This document shows, piece by piece, positions 1 through 11,800 of a stretch of 64,000 nt of DNA. The notes below the pieces were generated by a model. It was given only the letters and a program-made list of their open reading frames with translations. It was not told where the DNA came from and made no database searches. Every line of letters begins with the position of its first letter. Within the stretch, counting starts at the first letter, position 1. Origin of the DNA: Drosophila miranda (taxonomy: Eukaryota > Arthropoda > Insecta > Diptera > Drosophilidae); assembly GCF_003369915.1 (NCBI RefSeq), contig NC_046675.1, positions 1,426,001 to 1,490,000 on the forward strand, in the 5' to 3' direction. Made by a program: the position numbers and the translations under genes.

Positions 1-459
1 GAAAATCACACATAAGTAGGTATATAATTATTTATAAGGATATTTATGGATATTTCATATGTACACTGAATAACTATTCGTTTCGGGTTGCATACCAACT
101 GGAGAATCTATCTAGGGGGTTTCTCTCGTGTATAATAGTTGGTCGAGTTGTTTTATTAATCATGAGGGGGGCTGGGACTGTAACTGGGGCTGGGGCTGGG
201 GCAGAGCGGAGTACCAAAATCGAACGAAAAACCGAAAATATAAAAAAACAATTTATAAGAAATATCACGTAATGCATTTTTATTTAAGTTTCTTGCGGTC
301 TGATATATCTGATTTCTGTATATGTTTTGCTTTTCGGTTCGTGTGTCCTTTGTGGTGTGTTCTTCATATTTTTTAGAGGCTGACGTCCATCGTCCGTGGA
401 GTTTTACATTGTTTTTTACGTGTTCTCATAAGATATAGTTCGTATAGTTATCATATATT

Positions 460-481
460 TATATATATATATATATATATT
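460..481. repeat. (AT)n microsatellite
   Basis: A run of about eleven AT units in AT-rich sequence 3' of dco. A second AT tract lies at 899-916. Confidence 0.9.
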
Positions 482-898
482 ATATAGTATATATAATTTT
501 TACCCCTTTTCTCTTGGCGCATTTAGAAATTAAGAATTATTTTTTTTTTTTGCATTTTTTGTTTTATTCTTTACGGTTTGGTATTACTTATAGACAAATT
601 TCATATTATAGCTATAATTTATTAGCTAGCGTTATGTAATTTTAGTGCCCGTCGACGACTGACGGGTTCTTCTACTCGAAATGTTAATGCAAAGGTTTTT
701 GTTTGTTGTTTTGTTTTCTCTATTGCTATTTTTAGCTTGTTTTTCATATGTTCTCTATGTTAGTTACATCCCTTGGGGTCGATCCTCTTGATGGAAGGAT
801 CCCTTCTTCTACTCGAGAAATGCGCGCAGTTGAACAGTTTTCAATGGAGAAATATATGAACACATCCAGCGAAAGCGCAGACCATAAAAGTATATAGC

Positions 899-916
899 AT
901 ATATATATATATATAT
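899..916. repeat. (AT)n microsatellite
   Basis: A run of nine AT units, seen directly in the sequence. Confidence 0.9.
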
Positions 917-2073
917 GGTTGTAGCAGATATATGGTAACATATTGGGGGGTGCGGGGTTTGGGGCATTACAAATCAAATTTATGCTTAAAGCTAAAGAAC
1001 CCTCTCATCGATGATATCGTAATGACAGTGCCCCGACAAACTTATCTGTAACTGGGGGGATCGCTTAACCTAGGATTGGTTGGGGTTTGGGGTTGGGGTT
1101 GCATCGGGTTTCGCTATCGCTAGATCTCTAGACTAAGGTTAGGGACACCCCGACGAGTGGAGTGTCCTTTGTTTCTTTTACACAAATATTACACTTACAT
1201 TCAAATTTTCAATGATAGGGCTTCCACACTACTGCTATCGCTTCTATATATTCTTAATTGAATATAAATCAGCGTTTGCTTGTTGGTTTGTTCAGTGATC
1301 CGTTCAGTGGGGGGCGGGGGCTGAGTGGAAACAAACAAAAAAATTAACAAACAAAAAAATTCAGCAAAGAGGAAGATTTGGGCACAAATGCACTCTTTCA
1401 AGCGTGTGTGGCTTAGTGTCGTGTAGTGTTCTTGTGTTGCACAGTGTAAACGTACAGTACTGTAGTTAAATGCTAGCTCTTTGCTCCTCCTCCTCTTCTC
1501 CTTCGCTCACCACTTTCCCATGATCTACTGATCTTCTTGAGTGTGTGTGTGTATGTGGAAGATGTTGCTATCCGTTTCTACCCGTCTTGCAGCCAATTGG
1601 CGCATTCGTTTTATCAACTAAAATTATAATTTAAATTAATCGTAGTCTAGGTAATTAATTAATAAGCTTTGCCACGCCCTATCTCGATCCTCCGGGAGCG
1701 GAAGTCCGTCCATGTCAAAGCCGCAACAAAACGAAAATGTACAAATCAAGAAAAGCGCTCGCTCCGCTCTGCTCCTCTCCTCTCCTCTTCGCTCCTCTTC
1801 GCTCATCTTCTCTCATCTTCTCTCATCTCATCTCCACTCCAATGCTAGCTCCTTATTTTCCTCTTCCTCTCTCGATGTGTGTATGTGTGTCTGTGGGGGC
1901 AGGGACCAGGTCATCCTGCATTATACGGCATATATAAAGCATGTGTGTGGGTGTGTGGGTGTGTTGGTGTATATATATATTGGTCATATATATATAACTA
2001 TGTATTCTACACGTATAGTTGCTGAGTTTTTTGTCTACTGTGTCCAGCGCTGCTGCATCTAGACCATAAAATA

Positions 2074-3396
2074 TTATTTAGCGTTCCGCACGTCGCCTAC
2101 CAAACCGCCGCTTTGTATGCTGCCGACACCGCCTCCACCGCCGCCGCCACCCTGGCGCATCCGTATCGAGGGACGGCGCTCCGGTGTGTCGTAGGGCGGT
2201 CTCGATGAATTGGTGGCCGCCATCGAGTCGTCCATGTTGAGGCCTCCGTTGCCGCCAATAAGCTGGCTGCCTCCATTCCCGCCGCCGCCCAACATCGCTA
2301 GGGTCTGGCCGCCCTGGGAGCTGGTGCCGAGGAGCTGCTGCGTGCTGCCACCCGCTGTGGCCAGCGCCGTGTTCACCTTGTGCTGCTGTTGGTGCGAGGA
2401 GGCGGCGGCGGCCGCCGCCACAGCTGCCGCCGCGACGACTGCATCGTGGCCCACCTGGCCGTCGGTGCCATCCTGGCCCTGCTGGATCGCCTGGGGATTG
2501 CGCGGGCCCCCGAACTTGAGCAGATTCCAGTCGAACACATAATCGTAGGTGAAGCCCAGCCGGTGGAACAGGTTGCGGAAGAGCTTGCGCAAGTGGCAGT
2601 AGTCGGGGCGCTGGTCGAAGTGCATCTGCCGGCAGAAGTTCAAGTAGTTGACGAACTCGCTCGGGAAGCCCTTGCAGAGCACCACTATCGAGGTGGAGAG
2701 CTTCTTCTCCGAGATGCGCTCGTACTTCTGGCGCTTGTTGGCCGCCTTAAGGCCCTGCCAGGGCAAGGCGCCCAGGTTGAAGTACATGAGGACGTAGCCC
2801 AGGGATTCAAGATCGTCGCGGCGCGACTGCTCGATTCCCAGGTGTGTGTTAATCGAGGCGTAGCGGGCCGTGCCCGTCAGGTTCTTGTTTTCCCGATAGG
2901 GGATGTGCTTCAGGGAGCGGGCGTCGCGGAACTTCTTGGCCAGGCCAAAGTCGATAATGTACACTAGGTTGCCCTTCTTGCCGAGGCCCATGAGGAAATT
3001 GTCCGGCTTGATGTCGCGGTGGATGAAGTCGCGCGAGTGGATATAGTCGATGCGCGAAATCATCTGATCCGCCAGCAGCAGCACCGTCTTCAGCGAGAAG
3101 CGGCGCGAGCAAAAGTTGAACAGATCCTCCAGCGAGGGGCCCAGCAGCTCCATCACCATGACATTGTAGTCACCTTCGCTGCCGCACCAGATGATCCGCG
3201 GTATGCCGATCCCGCCCTGCATTGTCTTGTAGAACTTCGATTCGATGTGCAGTTGGGGATGCTTTGTGCGGATGCACTCCAGCTTGATGGCCACCTCCTC
3301 GCCAGTGTTGATTGTGGTTCCTAGGTAAATGTCTCCGAAGGATCCCGATCCGATCTTCCTGCCCAAACGGTACTTGTTGCCCACGCGCAGCTCCAT
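2074..3396 (-). CDS. dco: Casein kinase I delta/epsilon (doubletime / discs overgrown)
   Basis: Single-exon reading frame of 440 residues, the length I recall for D. melanogaster Dco. It is a Ser/Thr kinase of the CK1 delta/epsilon class that phosphorylates PERIOD in the circadian clock and also acts in growth (Hippo/Fat) and Hedgehog/Wnt signalling. Visible marks are the glycine loop [12 protein letters not shown], the VAIKLE lysine, [11 protein letters not shown], and the CK1-specific SIN in place of APE. The kinase domain fills roughly residues 9-290. A low-complexity tail rich in Ala, Gln, Gly and Ser follows, ending in NAK. The frame stays open for 40 codons upstream. I chose the internal ATG because [12 protein letters not shown] is the known family start and the upstream residues are low-complexity UTR-like sequence. 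The antisense frame is open for 195 codons but is only a shadow. Confidence 0.97.
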   Translation of the reverse strand: MELRVGNKYRLGRKIGSGSFGDIYLGTTINTGEEVAIKLECIRTKHPQLHIESKFYKTMQGGIGIPRIIWCGSEGDYNVMVMELLGPSLEDLFNFCSRRFSLKTVLLLADQMISRIDYIHSRDFIHRDIKPDNFLMGLGKKGNLVYIIDFGLAKKFRDARSLKHIPYRENKNLTGTARYASINTHLGIEQSRRDDLESLGYVLMYFNLGALPWQGLKAANKRQKYERISEKKLSTSIVVLCKGFPSEFVNYLNFCRQMHFDQRPDYCHLRKLFRNLFHRLGFTYDYVFDWNLLKFGGPRNPQAIQQGQDGTDGQVGHDAVVAAAAVAAAAAASSHQQQHKVNTALATAGGSTQQLLGTSSQGGQTLAMLGGGGNGGSQLIGGNGGLNMDDSMAATNSSRPPYDTPERRPSIRMRQGGGGGGGGVGSIQSGGLVGDVRNAK

Positions 3397-3495
3397 TTTG
3401 TCTGTGCTTCTGTGTGTGTGTTTGAAAGAGTGCTTAACCTCTACGTGAGAGAGAGAGACAGTGTTGTGTGTGGATATGCGGTGCCTTGCCTGCTG
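3397..3495 (-). other. dco: dco 5' UTR exon segment with 3' splice site
   Basis: Directly upstream of the dco start, the minus strand carries a pyrimidine-rich stretch ending in CTCCAG at about 3501-3496. This is a strong 3' splice site, so the coding exon probably begins at 3495 with about 99 nt of leader. Dco is known to have an upstream non-coding exon. A possible matching donor is the minus-strand GTAAGT at 7316-7311, but other donors in 5.4-8.4 kb are possible and I cannot choose without transcript data. Confidence 0.55.
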
Positions 3496-4107
3496 CTGGA
3501 GGGTAGGAGAAGACAAAAGTTAAGATTATCCACCTTTTCGGGCCATCACTCTGCTCCTTTTTCACAAACCTTGCGCTGTCCTCTCGTCAGAGCTCCTCTC
3601 CCCGGCTTTTTGGCCTTCTTGTTATAACTTTCTAGGCAGTCGCTTCAGCTTCAGGGCTTTATTGTTGCTAAAATAAAAAAGAGACGACATTTTGTGAGTA
3701 TGAGTATCGGTTTGCAGTCCCTCCAGTCTCCATGCTCCATTCTACACGCTCTTTGTCAATGCCGTTATAGCGGTAAATGAGCGACGCGACGTGACAGCCA
3801 CAGGGCCAACAACGAGCACTGACTCTCCAAAAAACGTACGAGTACGTCTCCAAAAACAAAGTGCAGCGTCAGTTCTTTTCAATTTTGTCTCTGATAAGAA
3901 TTATTGCTCACAGAGTCCCACCAGCTGAGGTACCGGGTGGGGTGGGGTGGTGTGAGGTGCCACTGCTGGAATCGAAGTGAAATGAGACAATACAAAAGGC
4001 AGATAACACAATGCGAAGTGGGAAGAAGCTGCCGATGTGACAGTTAGATAAGAGCGCGCGGAAAGAGCGCCTAAGCTCCGGTCACGTCGACAAGCTCACA
4101 AAAGTGG

Positions 4108-4140
4108 GAAAGGGAGAGAGAGAGAGCGCGCGAGAGCGAG
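4108..4140. promoter_or_regulatory. GAGA-rich element upstream of dco
   Basis: A run of alternating GA followed by GCGCGCGAGAGCGAG. GAGAG words are the binding motif of GAGA factor (Trl) in Drosophila. The position about 0.7 kb upstream of the dco ATG fits a promoter-proximal or intronic regulatory site. The motif is seen; the function is inferred. Confidence 0.35.
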
Positions 4141-5323
4141 CACAAAGCAAAGGCAACTCAACTACAGTTTCGCATATGTTAAAGCCAGATGCAAGGTGCA
4201 TTAGTGTGGGGTGAACCATTTTGTGCTTGTAAATGGGGGAAAAACTTTTCAAAATCATAAATTGTGTTCCTTTTTGTACAGTTGATCTCCGAATAGGAAA
4301 CGTACCTCAGTCCAGCAATGTCTCACCTCATATTAATACCCTTTGGCAATCTGCCACCCAATCTACGAATATGCAAAACAAAGTGCGAGATAAGGTCAGT
4401 CGCGAACCCGAACCTAGCACAAAAATAGAGTTTATTTTTCCGAAATGTGCGTCATGGACTCCTGATGGTATGGATGATTATTGTTAGACATAGCACCGAT
4501 GTAATAGATTTCCTCGAAACGGACATGCATGTGTGGCTTTGACGCTTCTTGGGGCGAGGGGAAAACGACAATGCAATTCATCTACGCAAAACCGTTTATA
4601 TAAAACATGTCTTATTCCAAAGGGTTTGTAGGAAACACTAGCTCGAAAAGAAATAATTTACAATCACTGACGCATTGGAGTTGGACAGTGTATTTCCCCG
4701 CCTTAAAGACAGCCCATCATTCCAGTCCATGAATAAGCTAGAAGCATGCAAGAAAAAGGAAATATTGCGGCTAGTTCTCGGGCCGAAGCTTTTGATACCC
4801 TTTCGTACCGATCTTTAATTGGCGGTGCAGCAAAAAATAGGGCTCTTTGTTCATAAAACGACCAATCATGGCTATATACAGAACACATTGAATATGCTCT
4901 ATGGGGACGGATATGCTTCTTTCGTTAAAATCATTATACTCTCTGCAAGGGTATACAAGAGTTTAACAAAGCCAACCGACAAAAAAAAACACAACAACAA
5001 CAAAGATACATAGATAAAAGATTTGTACGTCTGTATGAGAAGAGAGTGGTAGACAGATAGGAGACAGAAAACCAAGTGACAAAGGGGAGAAGACGAAATC
5101 AAATAGAGGCTGTTAAAAAGTGCCATTTAGATGACACTTTCCGAAGGTGAAAAAACAAACACAAAAACAAAAACAAACAGACATGAAATAAAGTTGCGGA
5201 AGAGTAAGCACAGAAAGAAACAGACGAGTTTTCACCGGAATATGCATAGTAATTGACAAAAATTAAATTTAATTGTTGTTTTTTCTAGATGTGCTTTTTG
5301 GGCGCCATTATGATTGCACTCTT

Positions 5324-5344
5324 ACACACACACACACACACACA
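5324..5344. repeat. (CA)n microsatellite
   Basis: About ten uninterrupted AC units, seen directly. Confidence 0.9.
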
Positions 5345-6246
5345 TGTACGTGCCTTTTCTCGCACCTCTCTTTGCAGTCGCTTTCTTTGACCACTCACGC
5401 ATCGCACTCTCTCTCCCGCTCTGACCTACGCCGCAGAGTTGGGGGGCCGCCGCCACCAGTCAATTCTAACCTCAAAAACTGGTCTATGCACAGGTATGCT
5501 GTTGTTGTTTTCGTTGGCTTTCTTTTGGCTTTTTTCTTTGATTTATTTAACACTTTTCTGGCTGCGTGTCCCTCTCTCTCTCTTTCTCTCACCCTCCCAC
5601 TCACACAGTTGGCTTCTCGTTTACCGAAAGTACCGTTTGACAGTGCGTTTAATACGAGTTCTATTTTCTGAGCCCGACAGCCAGGTGAGTAAGCGAGATA
5701 GCCGCAATGTCTATGCACGGGTAGGTGTTTGTGTTTTCTGTCTGCAAGGGTGGAGGCGGGGGCGCGTGTAAGTTTGCGTGACATAGACCCGAACAACAGG
5801 AAAAACAGCTGATCGAATGTTTTATTTTTGGAATGTGCAATATGGAAGAGAATTTTCTTTCTCGATATGTTTTCCACAAACGGCTTAGACAAACAAATAC
5901 GGTTTGCTTGGCCCGCTCGTATTTCGGATATTGTGAGAGAGTTCTTCAGAGAACAGTACAAGGGCCATCAACAATCCTTCTTTAAAGTTTGTACAGGGTA
6001 ACAATTTGTCGTATGCTCTCTTTGGCAAAAACAGCTGCACGTTGCGTTGGCGGGTGCCGAAAAAGCTTCCGCCTGCACACCAACACAGTACCCCAAGAAC
6101 AAAGAGGAATCAGAGAGGCAAAAGCAGAGCCGCAGGCAGGGGGAACAGAACAGTTGTTTAAACAGAAAGACAGCGGGGCGCCATAAAAAACGCAAAAACA
6201 ATTTCAATGCATTGCTTACAAAAACATTTTTCTATGTTTTTTTTAG

Positions 6247-6334
6247 TAATTCATTTTATGAGTCGCTGACGTCGGCGTCGCAGTCAATGGCCTCGCGGCC
6301 GATGGTGAAGCTCGAGGACGAGCCGCACAACTAA
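6247..6334 (+). other. Isolated exon-like coding segment
   Basis: A T-rich tract ending in TTTTAG is followed by a reading frame with phase 2 entry that encodes NSFYESLTSASQSMASRP and then MVKLEDEPHN before a TAA at 6332-6334. The last 75 nt have GC-rich, coding-like codon use (many CTC, GCG, CGG and GAG codons), unlike the surrounding DNA. I do not recognise the peptide and could not find an upstream exon in matching phase. It may be a terminal exon of an unseen gene, an ancient exon remnant, or chance. Confidence 0.22.
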
Positions 6335-7569
6335 CGGCAAAACAAATGCACTGACAAACAACGAAACGACTATGATAAGGAGGGAGAGAAGTGTGGCAGG
6401 GGCTATTGGCGCCTACCTTGGCTATCCCGTTCGTCCCGCTTCTACTTGCACTTGCACTTCCACTGCTGCTGCTGCTGCGTCGCTGCTGCTGCCTCCTCTG
6501 CTGGCGTTCGTGTGTGCTGCACTCTCTGCTTCTTCTTCTCTTTCTTCCTTACTTTCGCTCAATTCGACTGAAAACATAGAATTTTTTTCAAATCGTTTAA
6601 TTGGATTGATTCACAGTTTTCTTTGTTTTTTTTACACAAGACTTGTTTTTGGACTGGCGCCCCGCGCTTCACCTCATCCGCAGAGGCACACTCATGCACA
6701 GGCACACAAACACACTCACATTTTTTGGGCCACACGCAAGCGCAACATATTTACGCAATGGTATTAACAATTATAATACATTTCTTCATTTGTTAAAGCC
6801 ATTAAAATCATATGAGTAATGGTTAATCATTCGATAAACTACATTTGTTGTATATTTCCTCTTTGTTTTCATGAGGGCGGTAGGGGCGGGATACACACGC
6901 ACGCGGAGGTGAAACACACACAACTAACGCAAAAGGAAAGACACAATTTAAGTGCATTAAACGTTTAAGAAAATAATGTCGAAAACGGAGTTGCGGCGAC
7001 GACAACGACGAAAAACCTAAAACTTATGTGAGAGTCGTTTGCCCTGGCACACACATACGGCAGCTCATTCGCCGAACAGGGGTTGTCTCGCTTCCACCTA
7101 CGGTGTTTTTACTGGGAGCACGTTGCTCTAGTCTGACTGTTTCAGCATTTTCACACCAATACACTGGCACACACAAACACACACCACGAGCCATACGACA
7201 CACAAAAGTAGCCTGCTGCTGGCCGAGAAATCTCTTATGGGGCCCCTTTTCTCACGCCCATTTTACACTGCGTTTTAGGTTGCACTTAGTGTTGGCAATT
7301 ACGTTGACGAAAACTTACGTTTTGCAGCAGAAGCGCGCTTTTCTTTTACAATTTGCTTAACAATTTGTCGATTTTACATTTATACGCCATCTTGATTTTC
7401 GATACCGATGAAAACCAGAAATTAGCCCTCTTAAGCCCCCTCTATTTAAACAGGTGAACAAATTAAGGTAAATGACGGCAAATATTACTGATTGTAAATT
7501 CTTCTTGTAGGTCCATGGCATCTCTCCTTTGAACTTAAAAGAAAACACGATATCTTTCACCTGGACTGC

Positions 7570-7975
7570 TCTAAAATGATTAAATTTTCATTCCATTCGG
7601 TGGAATATTAAAATACCTCCTTGGTCTACAACGGGTTAATCGTTCGCCGTCATGGATTGGAAACCATATTCCTCGATTTTGATATTCCGTGGAATATTAC
7701 TAGCTAGATAGAACCCTTAGCTCTGCCCATATAGTTTTCTCCGATCAATGAAACAATTTTCTACTTGACTGGCTTGTGTTAAAAACTCGCTTTCATTAGA
7801 TTGTGTCTAAAAAAGGCTTTAGCGAAAAGGGTCAAACAAATATAACGTAAGTGAGTAATCATTCATATTGCTCAATTTTGATATCCGTTGAATAAAGCTG
7901 ACTAACCAAAACCTTCAGCTCATCCCACATAGTTTTATCCTGTTGATTAATGAATTTTCTACAAGATTAAGTACT
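7570..7975. repeat. Degenerate ~190 bp repeat copies
   Basis: Two stretches, about 7668-7772 and 7857-7970, align over roughly 100 bp. Both have ATTTTGATAT followed by a CCGTGGAAT/CCGTTGAAT word. Both then have AGCTC near a CATAGTTTT word, and TTTTCTAC followed by AAGA or TTGA. The offset is about 188-190 bp. A weaker third copy may lie near 7580-7625 (CATTCGGTGGAATATT). The pattern suggests a decayed tandem or interspersed repeat. Confidence 0.45.
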
Positions 7976-8405
7976 ATAAAAACAGTCGCAATGTTGTCAC
8001 GTCAATGTGACTGGTATTTGAAGACTTGTTGCTTATCAACCGGAGTATGCGCATTTTTATACCCTATTTAGTTAACATAATGATACTGCTTTCCAAACTA
8101 TTTTTAAAACGTAATTTATAGAGATATCTTTTCAGATTGAAATATTTAGACCTACTCATGCACTTGAATAGTTTCCTGTATATATGTACATACATACAGT
8201 TGTGTTTGATATACCTATTCTTGGTCACGTAACAAGACAATAAAGTGTAAGATTTCGTTGTGATAGCCTTTACACAGAGACTGGCCTAGTTTCTGGATTT
8301 AGTGGCAGCTTAGATGACAAACATTTTCTCTATTCTATAATATCCCTTTTCCAGGGTATGCAGAATGTTGCTCAATCTGGGCTCATGTGTCCAACGTAAG
8401 CTGGT

Positions 8406-8518
8406 TATCGACAAAGTGCCACCACTATCGATAGTTGCAACGATAATTTCTAACTATTTGTTACAATAGCTGTCGCGTAGAAAACTTCCGTTTCATGTAA
8501 CGGCTAACAGATGGCGCT
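8406..8518. promoter_or_regulatory. CGATA (DREF/BEAF-32-like) cluster with CTCF-like site
   Basis: TATCGA at 8406-8411, the palindrome TATCGATA at 8426-8433 and CGATAA at 8441-8446 lie within 41 bp. AGATGGCGCT follows at 8509-8518. TATCGATA is the DRE core and CGATA clusters bind BEAF-32; AGATGGCGC resembles the dCTCF core. The cluster lies between divergent dco and Sox100B. It could be the dco promoter, an insulator, or both. Motifs are seen; function is inferred. Confidence 0.4.
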
Positions 8519-8629
8519 GACTAGCGACGTGTAGAGTTCATGTAAGATGCATGTCGACTCTTCTCTGTGTCTCAAGTAAATACATACATACACAATGTAT
8601 ATATACATTCATTCCTGATCAGAATCAGT

Positions 8630-8765
8630 CTCTATATCCATATCCGTCTGCTTGTCCATTCATCTATTCGTCCCGATGAGTGCCTAGATCTCAGAGACTG
8701 CAAACGCTAGAGCAACCAAATTCGGTATCCAGACTCCTGCCGCCCCTTCCACACCTAGAAAAAGA
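8630..8765. repeat. Probable interspersed repeat remnant (DINE-1/SGM-like)
   Basis: The words CCGTCTGCTTGTCCATTC, ATCTCAGAGACTG, GCTAGAGCAACC and GGTATCCAGACTCCTG occur in order. From memory this string of phrases recurs in obscura-group Drosophila genomes as part of a dispersed element, probably of the DINE-1/SGM Helitron type. I see only one copy here, so the family name is an inference. Confidence 0.4.
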
Positions 8766-8800
8766 AGTTGAAAAGCCTTCTCAAATGTAATATTTTCCCA

Positions 8801-11800
8801 TCAATTCCCCAAAGAAAAGGGGTTGCAGATGCCAATTTGAAAATTCCCGAGCTACAGCAGTAACCAAATACCTGCGCCAGCGAGTGCCGGAATGCTTTTT
8901 TATTGCCTGTCGTTTCCATAAAGCGGAACACGTGTGAATTCCATTAGACTGTTGCGCCCCCCTAGCTCCGCTAACCCTAACCGCCCCTCATCATGCCAAC
9001 CCACGAATGTGAAACCCACCCAAGAAAATGTGACATAAAAAATGGGAAAGCAAAAGCAACGGGTAAAAGGAGATACAGATACACATCCATCCATATGGGA
9101 GGTGGTTCTGGTGCTTCTGGAATTGATTGGGGTAGATAAGCAATCTTTCAAAATTGATAAACCATTTTCGTTGGTGTGGAGGGAAAATAGAGTTCAGAAT
9201 TGAGTTTGCTAAAAAATCAGACTTCTTGGAGGTAAAACAAAGCAAATATCTATCAAAAATCTGTTCTATGGATATACTTTTATTGTTAATTGCATTTAAG
9301 ATCGCCTAGAAGCCACGCCTCGACTCTGATTGGTTGAGAAATGGAATGAAAAACAAAACAAATCCACGAAGCAGCGGACCAACAACAGTAACTCTCACAC
9401 GCACACACACATTGACATGCAAAAGATCGTGGGCGAATGGAAAACCGTCGTCGGCACGAACCTGAAACCGAACGGCAATTAAGGTGTGAATTGATAAAAC
9501 AAAGCGGGAGAGAGTCCGAGAGAGAGAGAGAGAGACCGCGCGTGTGTCTTTTCAAATGGTCTCAGGCAGAGCGGGATGGCTACAAGTGGGCTGCACTATG
9601 AGAAAAACTTAGGAATTTGGCTATAAAAATGATCTAAAATTATGAGTAAATCTGTATTATGATCTGTAAAAGATTATTGCACTGTACACTGAGAGAAAAT
9701 TAAATGAATGGCATAAATATTTAAAACTAAGTGAAAATATCAAAATTTCAGTCCTTTTTGCTTTGTGTGTAGATAAATATGTAGCTTTAATCACCAGCAA
9801 TCATTTCTCTCAGTGCTTTTATATTGCTTTTGCATATTTCCCCACTCTTTCTCCTTCTTCTTCGTTTCCTTTTGTTGTTTATAAAATATTTCCGCAACAC
9901 AAACACATGTCGCACGGCTGCTGTCTTCCACATACTTCCACATACTTCCTCTTCTTCTCCGCCTTCTTCGTAACCCACTCCCCCCCACCCCTTCTTCATC
10001 TAACGGAACAGCCTACGAATGCGCCATTTGGTTTCGTTTAGCGCTGTCTCTGCTGCTGCTGCTGCTTGCTGCGCTTTCCTCTGCCGGCGTCGCTGCCGCT
10101 GCCCCTGTCGGCGGCTTAGATCAAATAATGCGATTTCATGCCATGTCGCAAATTGTCAAGCATCCGCTGCTGCTGCCCCTACTCCACCCTCCACACTCAT
10201 CGGGGGATGCATTTGCTCCAATTTGATTATGAAATCCCTCAAAAAACTAAAAATATTTGCTTTGAATATGTATGTATTTTTTAATTAATTTAAAATATTT
10301 TTTGCACACTTTTTTCTGTTCCCGCTCTCAACATTTTTCGTTTATCAACAAGTGGATTTTCGCGTTTGAAGTGTGCCGCAAGCGGGGAGGGGGATGGAAG
10401 GAGTGCGGAGGGAGCGAGGGAATTTTTAGAGGCTGGAAACATTAAATTTTTCTAGACGCGAATCAATTTTCCAGTTGCTCTGCAGTTCACCGAACTGAGA
10501 GGTCGACGTCGACGTCGCCGTTGACTTAGCTCTGACGAAGACTTCGTAATCGTAGGATCTACTTAGAGATGGGCATCCAATTCGTGACTTATCTATGACT
10601 CCTCTATTTATTTATTTATTGTACCAATCAAAAACATTGCGAATACACAAAGACACAAACATTCCCTTAGTGAAAAAAGAAACACGAACCAGCCTTAAAT
10701 CTAACAGACCATGGTCTCTTGCAGACCTAAACGAGTACACACTCTGAATCTCCCGGATAAGCAAACTGCCACCTAACATACAACATTAATTAAAATATCT
10801 TAAGAAAGATTGTAAATTAAAGAAAATTTAGATATTTATGATCGAAGATCATCTGCATGATCTGTAGCTTCGTGTTCGTGCATTGAGATCACGCCGAGTG
10901 CCCATCTCTAGCTCAAGCCGATGTTTTGTTTTTTATTGAGTACTATATAATTTTCATTTTGATGTCTTTTATGACACTTCCAAAAACGTGCGCTGCTTTG
11001 ACTTCAGTTTTTGATTTCGTTTTGGTTTCCTTTCCTGATATTATATTCCTTGGCTCTTAATAATTTCGGCTGTTAATCCCTGGTTGAGGGGAGACAGAGA
11101 GGGGCAGAGAGTATCTGAAATGGTCTAGGTATTTATGATTCCGTTTATGCATTTTTCAGTTTTATTGTCTAATTTTTTGTTACTTCGATTTGTTTCGATC
11201 TGCTCTTCGCATCGAAGCCGGCGGCGTTTGAAAAAAAGTTAATTGAGTTGTAAAAATTATAAAGTTGTAAAAACCCCCCCAATCTGCCGGGTAAAAGTTA
11301 TTCGATAGATGCAGATACAGATACAGATATACTATAACTTCCAGTTGAAACCAGCTTGTAAACAAAAGCGTAACAAAAATACACTTTACGATCGTGAAAT
11401 GAATAGGCCTCTCGTCTCTCCTTTCTTTTCAAGGGGAGGGGTGTGTGGCAGGTTTTTCGAATAACAAAAAACCGGAGCAAAGTGGTTGCCATTGGATCCG
11501 GGCAGATCACCTGATCCGATCATCCAATAAGTATTATTTTCAAAAACTTCTTTTGACGGAGCAGCAATTCTTCAACAGTATTCCAAGCCAAATCTGATTA
11601 CAGGTTCCAGTTTTGATTAATTTAAGACATTTGTTATAAGAAATTCATAAGTTTTCATGGTCTAAGATCTCACGGGATCAGTTGTCTTCCTTTAGTCTTA
11701 ACCAGACTAAAGTCCATTCCTTTAAATCCTTTAGTCATTCAGTAAGGATCTTCATATAGTCAAAATATCCTTTGTACACAATTTAAACAGTTTTAAACTA

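Larger units (their letters stand above)
1..2073. other. dco 3' flank and probable 3' UTR, AT-rich
   Basis: No convincing coding region is seen here. The stretch lies just 3' of the minus-strand dco stop codon, so part of it must be dco 3' UTR. Several minus-strand AATAAA-like words (TTTATT on the plus strand, for example near 155, 284 and 562) could serve for polyadenylation, but I cannot choose among them. It also holds two AT dinucleotide tracts, a G-rich run near 1077-1100, and a CT-rich stretch near 1760-1870. Short open frames here have low-complexity translations and no recognisable family. Confidence 0.5.
3517..8400. other. dco upstream region / 5' UTR intron, no firm gene
   Basis: No supportable gene is seen. 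The stretch holds a GAGA-type run near 4107-4140, a (CA)n tract, CT-rich and CTG-rich stretches (5400-5600, 6450-6540), a TE-end-like palindrome near 4935-4962, an isolated exon-like segment at 6247-6334 and degenerate repeats at 7.58-7.97 kb. It probably contains the dco 5' UTR intron and promoter. Confidence 0.5.

Noticed and set aside
1077..1100. GGTTGGGGTTTGGGG telomere-like G-rich run
   Set aside because: Drosophila telomeres do not use such repeats, and the run is short and irregular.
2380..2967. 195-codon plus-strand open frame
   Set aside because: It lies wholly antisense to the dco kinase exon and its composition follows dco codon use. It is a shadow frame.
5395..5961. 188-codon minus-strand frame upstream of dco
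   Set aside because: It is made largely from CT/GA-rich low-complexity DNA (REREREG, RSERERE) and has no domain.
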